A DNA stretch of 64,000 nt from Aralia elata. Its lineage: Eukaryota > Streptophyta > Magnoliopsida > Apiales > Araliaceae. This document shows positions 11,055 through 20,404 of the stretch, piece by piece. The translations under genes and the position numbers were made by a program. Under the pieces are notes generated by a model. The model searched no databases. It was given only the letters and a program-made list of their open reading frames with translations, and was not told the origin of the DNA. How positions within the stretch are numbered: the first letter of the stretch is position 1; each line of letters opens with the position of its first letter. The stretch is from contig JAVJAP010000210.1 in NCBI GenBank assembly GCA_034770075.1, positions 1-64,000 on the forward strand. The letters are read 5' to 3'.

Positions 11055-12206
11055 CAGGGGCGGATCCACTTTAGGGGCAGGGGGCACCTGACTCCACTGA
11101 ATTTTCAGGGAGTCAGGGGGGTCAAATAAAAAAAATTATTTGAGGAGGGGCTAAATGAAATTATCATATTTTATACTTATAAAACTATTAGAATTCCTAA
11201 AATCAATGGACCAAATACCAATCCCACTAGTAGTCTTAGACTCTTAGGACTCTTTCTTCCTTTTCCTTTTCCTTTTCTCCGTTAAATTCGGTCATTCTGA
11301 GATGACAAAGGTGAAAGGTATATAAATTATAATTATGGAGTTTTTTTTGAGTTTCAGTCTTCCAAATTACGAATGATATCAGTTAGAGATATTCATTATA
11401 AAATGTTCCATCTCTATTGCTACTGCTTCAATCCTCCATTTTTGTAATTGTTTATGAATTCTTCTTTTTTGTACTTTTATAAAATTAAGGTTTTTTACTT
11501 CTTAAAGCAACACTACTACAATGAAGAGAACTCTATCAAATTAAAATTCTTCAAGTATGTGTTCTATTCTATTTTTACTTTCTTTAAATTTTGTAATTGA
11601 TTTTGTAATGTTACTTGTTAATGATTTAATTGAGATTGTTTATTGTTGGTGCTAATTACATTTGACTATTCATATTGTATTGATCTTGTTTTGATGTTAA
11701 ATTAGTTTTTAAAATATTTATTGAATTGTCAGGGCATTGAATATACATAATTGGGTTACAACAACTAAACGTACAAAATTTGAATCTATTCCTAAAAATG
11801 TCCAAGCTGAAGGCACTAGTGACGAATATGTCACTGCTGATATTCACCAAGGAACTCACCCGCAAAATATTAATCCCCAAACTCAAGTACCAGAATCTTT
11901 TGCCCAAAATATCTAGTTCCAATCTCATACACCGGTATCTCCTTCCCTTACTATTGAGGGGGATCTCAGTAAAAAACCACTAATAAGTTCTTATCCCGTT
12001 AGTGAAAAAGAGAATTTTCAAAGAAGTTATTTACTCATGAGGTTATCATGCAACAATTTCAAACAATGAAACCTCGAAAAATGTTATTGTAAATAATATT
12101 TGAAAATTATTTAGTTTTGTGATTTATTTTATTAAATTTTTATTTTTAAGAATTTTTATTTTTTCGAATTTGACCTCACTGAACTGCGAGTCTGGATCTG
12201 CCCCTA
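11055..12206. mobile_element. Non-autonomous hAT-type element (1.15 kb) with 8-bp target duplication
   Basis: The left end reads CAGGGGCGGATCCA and the right end, reversed, TAGGGGCAGATCCA. Flanks are CCCTTGCA at 11047-11054 and CCCATGCA at 12207-12214, an 8-bp target duplication with one mismatch. The GGGGTCAAAT-type subterminal sequence is typical of the plant hAT group whose ends begin CAG(G/T)GGCGGA. About 11760-12060 translates to a polar stretch (KRTKFESIPKNVQAEG and following, interrupted by stops). It may be the N-terminal remnant of a TTF/MYM-type transposase, but no catalytic part is present. Confidence 0.8.
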
Positions 12207-12370
12207 CCCATGCATGACACCAATTATATGACGAGGTCGGGCTAGACTTGCTTGGGAGCTATGCTATATTCACGCACCTCCTTGGAACCGTTGCATGTTG
12301 AGTCCGGGCATACACCACATGTAGGATTCGAGCATCACATGGTGTGGAGGGCTCGGGGGGATCGGGCACG

Positions 12371-13785
12371 TAGGGGTGAAAATCGTTTCGGGTAGCTCGG
12401 TACCCGATTCAGATTCGACCCGAAAATATGATCCGAGACTCGGATCCAGTAGGCATCCGAGGCGAATATGAGTCAAGCTCGTTTTTGAGATTATAATACT
12501 AAACTCGAATCTGAGCACAATACCGTTCGCTCGTTTTAGGGTTCGAGCTTGCCTCTTTCATCTTATCCATACTCGATCCTTACTTGATGAACTCTACTCG
12601 TTTAGGGGTTCGATACTTACTTGATCGTTAGTATCTGATAAGGAAGTGGAAAGGTTTAGCCTTTGGTTGTTTATTGGTCAGTGTATTATGTATACTTAAT
12701 TAGACCATGCCTATGAATGGGATAATGAGAAACTTAGATTGTCCTAGATATTCTAGAGAGAGAGAGAAAAAAAAGGGTTGATAATTGTTCCCATATGAGA
12801 GTTGAGACCATGTGCCAGTCACAGTTTTAATTTGAATCGTGCAAGACAAATGGTCAAGATGTTCTGCCGACATGATGGAAGGTAGTGGGGATGTATTTCC
12901 CAAGATAATGCAAAATATTTATGTAGGAGAATGCATTATACTATTTAATATAAATGTTCAGTATATACTTTAATGCATACCATATTCCACAACCAAAGGT
13001 GATGCCAAATACCACTAGCAAAATCTTAACGTTTACTTAAAAGTCTTTTTTGTATGCTAAATACGGAAGTCTTTTTGTATGTTTTTAATCTTCATCTTCA
13101 GTTTGTACAAATATATTTCTTGATCCAAATCTTTTGGGTTGAGGTTCTTTCAAATTTCAATAATAAAATATTTTGCATTTCGCTAATAAAAAATTATCCA
13201 ATGGTGAACATAATTTCAGGGATTGCTTTTGAAGCTCGTGCTTGTGGGCTACATTTGTCGCAGTAAATGTAATTAAGTTTTAGAAAATTATGTTTATTGT
13301 TAAAATCAATAGTACTTTGACAAAAGAATTTTATAAAAAGTTATTTTTTATCACTGTAGCAACACTATGTTAAAATATACGATAAATATTAAAATTATCT
13401 AAAGTTACATACGTTAGTATTCTACTCTTTTTGTCCACATTTACGTAGTCACACTATTTTTTAAATCGTTTTTTTGGCATGCTAATACAAATATATTATT
13501 GATGGATTTTTAATATATATATAAAAAATGTGACTATTTAAACTTAGATTAGGTTGAGGCTATTAAAATAGAGAAAGCATCTAATTTTTTTATTTTTTTT
13601 TGAATGTGAGAACGCATCTAATTTAACTAACTAAGATTCGCCGGATACAGCATAGATGTATGCAACTTATATGTCCTTAATTAATTGGAGCATAATTCAC
13701 TTACTTATCGTATATCTATTTTGCCCTTGAGTTTACTAAACATAATAATTACAAGAATAAATACAACTTGATTTTATAATTATTG

Positions 13786-13850
<65 letters not shown>

Positions 13851-15010
13851 ATGTATATGTAAAGAAAAACACCTGCTAAATTTTTTCTTCTATTTTTTAA
13901 GTTTAGTGTTAGACATACCGTGATGGATAAGAAAATAAATATCTGACCAAGATATAGAAAGAAGTATGGAGAGAATATTTTAACTTAATGGGGTGCATTA
14001 GCCCAAGAAAGTGTAGCATTATATGAGGGAATAATTGTCATGATTAAAACCTAGCAATATTATAAACTAACACCCTCTTCATCTCTTCAAACTTATTCAA
14101 TGGAACACGTTGATGCTTCTGATATATTCATATATATTAATTGATTTATATATGTATAACTATAATATTTTATTGTGCATGCATATGTTATATTGATTCA
14201 AAGTTATTTTATTATTCTAATTATTGTTTTGTTTGTTTGTTTGAGGTAATAACGAGATCATAAGCTTGATTGAAGATCTATCTGGACCATTTCAAGTGCC
14301 AAATACTAGAACTGAAAACCTATCTCAAGTTACTGATGGTCAAGTGCTTAATTCCTCTAGTTTTGGTGATTCTCAGCCTGAAAATGCTACTGATGTTGAG
14401 GTTGAAGTTGAGCATGAAAAAAAAGAAAGAAAAAAACCTCAAAAGCATGGAAGGAGTTTATTGTTTTTTTTTTGACATTTTCTTTTGTTTTTTACAAATT
14501 AAAAGATAAGTTTTCTAACCCATCCTTTATATTTGCAGGATTGAACCTTGGACTTTTGCCACTTTGGAGCATGGTTGATTGGTTTATGTAATTCTGTTAG
14601 CACTTTGGTTGATTTTGCTCAAGCTACTACTGCTGCTCAAATTGATTTGCATATCTATGCTCAAGCTACTGACCTACTGCTGCTCAAATTGATTTGCATA
14701 CTATACATCATTTATGTATTTTTATATATAAATGAAAATGAAAATTTTCTAATTTTTCATTTTTATGTCTCATTTTGGTGTGATCCATCTCAGGCTCGAA
14801 CTCGAATAGAAAGGCTAGCGAATTACTCGTTGTGAAAACGAGTCGAATAACTTCGAGCCGAGTAGTATCGAGTAATTCATCGAGTCGAACTTGAGCAACC
14901 TTGAAAATTATTAGTTCGAATTCGAGTCGAACATGAACACAAATTTTTTGATCCGAGTCGAGCTTTAGCATTAGGGTGTTCGGATCGACTCGAGATCATT
15001 TTCACCCCTA
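12371..15010. mobile_element. hAT-type element (2.64 kb) with 8-bp target duplication
   Basis: Termini are TAGGGGTGAAAAT on the left and its reverse complement on the right. Flanks are CGGGCACG (12363-12370) and CGGGCACA (15011-15018), again 8 bp with one mismatch. Both subterminal zones (about 12400-12620 and 14780-14995) are crowded with TCGA/CTCG words, as expected for transposase-binding repeats in hAT elements. The interior is AT-rich with a (TA)n(GA)n microsatellite at 13794-13851. One short open frame, 14266-14475, ends in a Glu/Lys-rich stretch. It could be the edge of a transposase but cannot be assigned. Confidence 0.85.
14605..14700. repeat. Short tandem duplication inside the hAT element
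   Basis: The phrase GCTCAAGCTACT...GCTGCTCAAATTGATTTGCATA occurs twice, about 50 bases apart, the second copy ending near 14700. Confidence 0.75.
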
Positions 15011-15130
15011 CGGGCACAGCACGGGCCATTACTCCTTAACACTTACGTAGTTAAAGGTTCCACTTTTGGACCTTTAAGGCCCAGAAGGTGTTTTCTTATT
15101 TTAATCTGAGCCATATAATCTTCTTATGAA

Positions 15131-15223
15131 TGTAAAAGATGCATTAGTTGAAATAATAATCATAACTAATATTAGTTATAGATTAATACCTTTTGTGTGT
15201 GTATGTGTATGTGTGTATATATA

Positions 15224-15275
<52 letters not shown>

Positions 15276-16334
15276 CTCTTTTAAAAAAAAGAGATGATAT
15301 TCTATGAAATAAGGTTGAGGTTTTTTAATGAAAGTTTGATTCTCCTTCTAACATTATTTTTACACATTTTCAATATTTTCACAAAAGTCCCTTTCAGACG
15401 AAGGTAAGACCTAATTTATGTTCATGTGACAAAAAATCATATGAAAATATCAAAAACACATGTAAAAATATCGTCTCTAAAAAATAAATCTTTGAAGTCC
15501 CCCTGTCAAAGTAGAAATCTCTTATAATTCTCCTTTTAATTTCTGTTTAATTTCTGTTTTGAAAATGGGCACACAACACTGTCGACAAAAAACTCCATTT
15601 AAATAAACCTAGCCAACCATAAAGCATAGTTACCAAAATACACGTCACAATCTATAGACCATTTATTCTTCATTCATACATTTATGAACTTTTGGCAATT
15701 CAATTAGCTCCAACAAAAAACAGTAGCTATTATGTTAATTGATTACCATCTTCAGGTAAGCCAGAACAAAAGTCCAGCAAGATCTAGAGGCTAGGAATCT
15801 AACAACAAATAACAAATCTTAGCTCTCACCTGCGTTAATACTAAACACATCATTTGAACCTCCAAAACATGACCAACACCATTTTTAGTGCAGCATTGCA
15901 TTTGGGCATTAAATAAACTATATCCAAATAGAAGCTGCTTTTAGACGAATAAAATTTTCAAATGCTTTTGGAGTCCAAACACACTAAACACTCCAAACAT
16001 TGTGTAACCAAACATGCACTAAATCTACATCCATGACCAATGGCACCGCCTGTGCAGTACCCACTGCAGATGACAAGGGAAAGAAACACACAATATTTTT
16101 CAGCGCATGTCAAGGGGGAAAACACAACATAACAAAACATGTCAAGCAACCTGTACCAGTACTATATTATATATTCGCCACTAGAAAACAAAAATTGCTT
16201 TTAAGTGACCATTTCATGAACTGGTTCTATTTTTGGTAATTGCTATGCAAGTAATATTACTATGAAAGCTCAAGAAACATGAGAAACTATCACAAGTTTC
16301 CAAAGTGGATTTAAAAAGCAAATCTCGTATTAGT
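15131..16334. repeat. Intergenic region and SGS3 3' flank with (TA)n microsatellite
   Basis: A TG-rich run at 15196-15215 passes into (TA)n of about 55 bases ending near 15272. Beyond it, to the SGS3 stop, the DNA is AT-rich; the last 100 or so bases are probably SGS3 3' untranslated region. No other gene was recognised. Confidence 0.6.
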
Positions 16335-16642
16335 TTAGTTTTCTTGCTTCTCTTCCTCTTTTTCCATAATATTTTTTTAAATCCCTTTCTCTGTCCTCAC
16401 CGTCACAGTGTTGGAGCCTTATTTGCCCTTCATTTGATTGGGTCGGGGTGTACTTCTCCATAAGCCGTGTTAATTTGGCATTCATATTCCTCTTCCAGCG
16501 CTACCATCTCCTCTTGGCGATACCTCCTCATCATTTCAGCTTTCTTCTCTTCTTTTTCCTTTTGCAGTTTATCCCTCTCTTCAGCAAATTTCATCCAATC
16601 TCTTCCTCCTGATGCTTGATAAAATTTTCAGCCTTTTCCAAC
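16335..16642 (-). CDS. SGS3: SGS3 coding exon 5 (C-terminal coiled coil) with several extra bases
   Basis: Starts after AATAG with LEKAENFIKHQEEE, then shifts. KFAEERDKLQKEKEEKKAEM and MMRRYRQEEM follow in one frame, the LTRLMEKYTPTQSNEG block in another, and the terminal MEKEEEKQEN with TAA at 16337-16335 in a third. The disagreements are extra bases (two T near 16585-16595, one near 16490, extra A in the run at 16371-16378), not substitutions. Confidence 0.85.
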
Positions 16643-19600
16643 CTATTATCCAAAGAATAAAAAAGAGAAAGAACAGTAAGAGAAGGGATATAACTACAAA
16701 GCCAATTTGAAAAATTTTCAAATTCAAAAATGGATAAACTCATTTAACTTTTTGAAAAACAAATAAATCCTTTAATTAGTAGTACTATGTTTTACGATTT
16801 TGAAAATGGTATCTGAAAGTAAAGTAATTTCACATCAATTTTGAATTTAAAAATATTTTAAATTGACTTCAAAAAGTCAATATTGATCATATTACTGAAA
16901 GCAGAGAGAGTATTAAGAATAAAGAAAGAACAACACATATTGGCGCCTAAAACTCATGAAAATAAGACCCCAGCAATACCATTCAGGGGACACCCACACA
17001 GAAAAAAGAGAGAAGCAGCAAATTCTAATACACCAAATAATATTGATCAGTTTCAGTTTAGCACATGAGATAAGGAGAAAGTGATCTGATATGCAAGTCA
17101 AAAGGACAGTAATACAAGATAGCTTCCAAGAAACAAAACATTGTGATCCTCCACCTCATTAGTCGAACTCCATACAGCTTAAAGTTCCCAGTAACATTAT
17201 ACTTCTTCCATTAATTCTGTACAACTTGGTTTTATCACAGAACAAAACCATACTATATAAAACAAAAGAGTTGTGGTTTGGAGGACGATGCGTGCATATG
17301 CATTTTACCTGCTTTGCTGATCCTCTGACGAAGAAGGATTTTCCAAATATTGTTTCACCTTCTCGCGCTTCTCCTGCTGTATCTTTTCAAAGTTATCTTC
17401 CTTCTCATTTTGGGCTTCGTGCATAAGTTTGATTTGATTTTTAAAGAATTCCTCTTGATAGTCCATCTTCAAAAGAATAAAAATACAATAGTCAGTTAGT
17501 AGCGGCAGGCAACAAAAAACTGTCATTTGGGCCGTTAGATCTATCAATGGACGGTGTAAGATGTGTTTGCCGGAATAGTGCTCATAGCAAACATTTGCTA
17601 TATATATATATATATAACAAGGAAACATCTCCCACTGAGAGGAGTGATTTGAAAAACAATCATTGTTAGGATAGTACTTGTTACTAAAAATATATTGAGG
17701 TATAGTGGCTAGTAGAAGCAAAACTAAACATAAGTTTTTTTTTTCTTCTATAAATCCAAGTTTTAAATAACTGTAAAAAATAAATATTATATTCAACTAA
17801 GTTCCCGTAAGTGGCAACTAAGTTCCCGTAAGTGGCAAAAAAAGGGTACGAACCCGAGTAAATGCAGTAAAAGGCATTCCTATGCCAGAAGAACAATTGA
17901 ACTAAAATCTTATTTAGCATATATAAGATGTATCAATTCATACTAATTCCTATTTCTTTTTAGTTCAAGTATATCAATGTATAATCTTTATCACTCTGAC
18001 TGCCATCTGAGTTTCTTTCACCTAATTTGAGTAATTTGATTGGATGTGGGAATACATAAATCACCAAAATCAACAAACAAGATCAGAAAAATCTCAAGTT
18101 CAAGGGCATCAATTTGCAGATATAATTGAGGATACTCATCTCGTATGCATTAGTCAAATAAAGAGCTATGAGATATCAAAACTTAACCTTAGGGCACCTT
18201 ACGGAACATATGTACATAGTTTTAAATCCAAAACAAGAAAGAATAACCCAGATAATTTGCAATAGATGTTACTGAACCACCACCATAGCGGAATCAACAA
18301 TAACCCACCACCATAGCGGAATCCCTCCCTCTTAGTAATAAAAGGTATCCAAGTGCCATAAACAAGCAGCCAAAGCAAATGTTTGTTTCGAGAATATCTT
18401 TCAGTGGAAAAACATGACTTTTAATGGGTTCCACAACATCTCCCCGACTCCCGCTTTGAGATTACAAAGTCCCAATGGCACCAGTTGTAGAGGAAGTGTC
18501 CTAAACAAACCTTATAAAAAAATACAAACAGAAGGAATGCCACTTCATGTAAACAAATTCAAAAACTAAATTGATATGATTTGGATTCTCATAAAACTAT
18601 AAAATGAGGATATATAATATAATATATATATATATAGGGGACTGATCCATAACTAGCATTAGATATAGACACTATTTCAACTAGTACATCTTAGACCGTC
18701 CAAAGGAAGATCTAATGAGTAGAAAATTTACATTCCGCCTCTTTAAGGGGCAGAAGGTAAAGACTAAGGGGCGGAAGTAAAAATTACTACTTTACCCCTA
18801 ATTTATATAATAGTCTTAGCCTCTTCCTCCTCTTAGAGGGGCAGAGCACTATTGAATGCTGCATGTAATTACCGCACATGGGTCATTGACTATTTAAAGG
18901 ATGAATTGAAAGTGATTAAATAGGATTAATTACCATATATAGGCCAATGACTCTTGGAAAACTCCTAAACACCTCCTGCATCCTAATGCATAATATCATT
19001 TTGAAAAATAAAAATAATGAAAAAGTGAATTTAAAAAAATACTTCCTCCGTTCCAAAATATAGGATCAAATTTTAATTTTCAAAGTCAATTTGAAATATT
19101 TCAAATTCAAAATTGATGTACTCCATTAAACTCTAAAAAATAATAAATCTATTTTTGGAGTATTAGTTACTCTAATGATTTTTCTATAATTTTAAAAAAT
19201 TTACATAGGACACATTTGTGTGTATAATCTATGATCTCATTGAAACATTTTAGTATAGAAATATTAAATTAAATTATGTGAAAGTATGTTTTCTTTAAAC
19301 TTTATTATTCAAAAAGTTAGCCGATAAAAATAACATTTTATTTTATAAAGGAAAGTTGCATTTAAAAATAATTGAAACCCTTTGATAAATTTTCAAACAT
19401 TTTAGCAGTACTCACTTTTTGAATGCACTTTCTTGGGAGCCATGCAGTCAAGGAGTTGGGAATAAAAAATAATTGACCATGCATTTGAACTGTCATGTGA
19501 AAGTGCTCCGCCCCTCTAAGGGGCGGAAGGGACTAAAACTCCTATATAACTTAAAGATAAAATAGTAATTTCTAATTCCGCCCCTAAGTCTTTGCCTTCT

Positions 19601-20369
19601 GCCCCTTAAAGAGGCGGAATGTAATTTTTTCAGCCATTAGATCTTCCTTTGAACGATCCAAGATACACTAGTTAAAATAGTGTTCATAGTTAATTCTAGC
19701 TATGTATGTATGTGTGTGTGTATATATATATGGTGGATGATCCACAACCACAGTTGGGTGTAGGTCTTTTGTTAGTCAGCTGATCTCTCACCGCTTATTT
19801 CAAATGGAAACGGCCCACATTAAAAAGGTTGAATAAGCATCCACAAGACTTTAGCTTTCCATAAAGGATCAGAGCACTCATTCTCTCTCTTAACCCAACT
19901 TTTTCTCTCTTTAATTAAATTTTAAAATTCAATAACATTTTTATTACAAATCCAAAATTGTCAATCAATATCATTAAAAAGCGAGTCTCGTTAAAATCTT
20001 CAAAACAAGATACATTTTTCATAATAGTTTTTTTTTAGTTAAAGTAACCAATATTGATTTTAATGTTTTGTATTTTGAAATACATCATTGCGGGCTTTGG
20101 TTGTAACTTTTGACATTTTAAAGATCTTTTCAAGACCTTTCCAACAATATAGATTGACAATTGACAATTTTGAATTTACAACGAAAAGAATATTAAATTT
20201 TGAAGCTTGGTTGAAGAAAGAGAAACTATTATTTTAAGAGTGTTCAAAAGCTATCCGTTAGAAATTCTTGCATATACTAATTAGAAATACTTTTTAATAT
20301 GGGCCATTCCTATTTAACATAAACGGTGAGAGATCAATTGACTGACAAAAGACCCACAGTCATCCCCCA

Positions 20370-20404
<35 letters not shown>

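Larger units (their letters stand above)
10492..15130 (-). mobile_element. Putative gypsy LTR/U3 region interrupted by two hAT elements
   Basis: On the minus strand a candidate TATA box (TATAAATT, about 10685-10692) lies upstream of the gag relic. A CA terminus near 10492 is followed by TTTGGAGCTAGAAGG, which resembles Tat-lineage primer-site regions. The non-hAT pieces (10492-11054, 12207-12370 and 15011-about 15130) are GC-richer than their surroundings and read as one interrupted sequence. The far LTR end and its target duplication were not found, so the outer boundary is a guess. Confidence 0.4.

Noticed and set aside
17305..17796. 163-codon minus-strand open frame
   Set aside because: Only its last 53 codons (17466-17309) are real, as SGS3 exon 4; the rest is intron read-through beyond a good acceptor.
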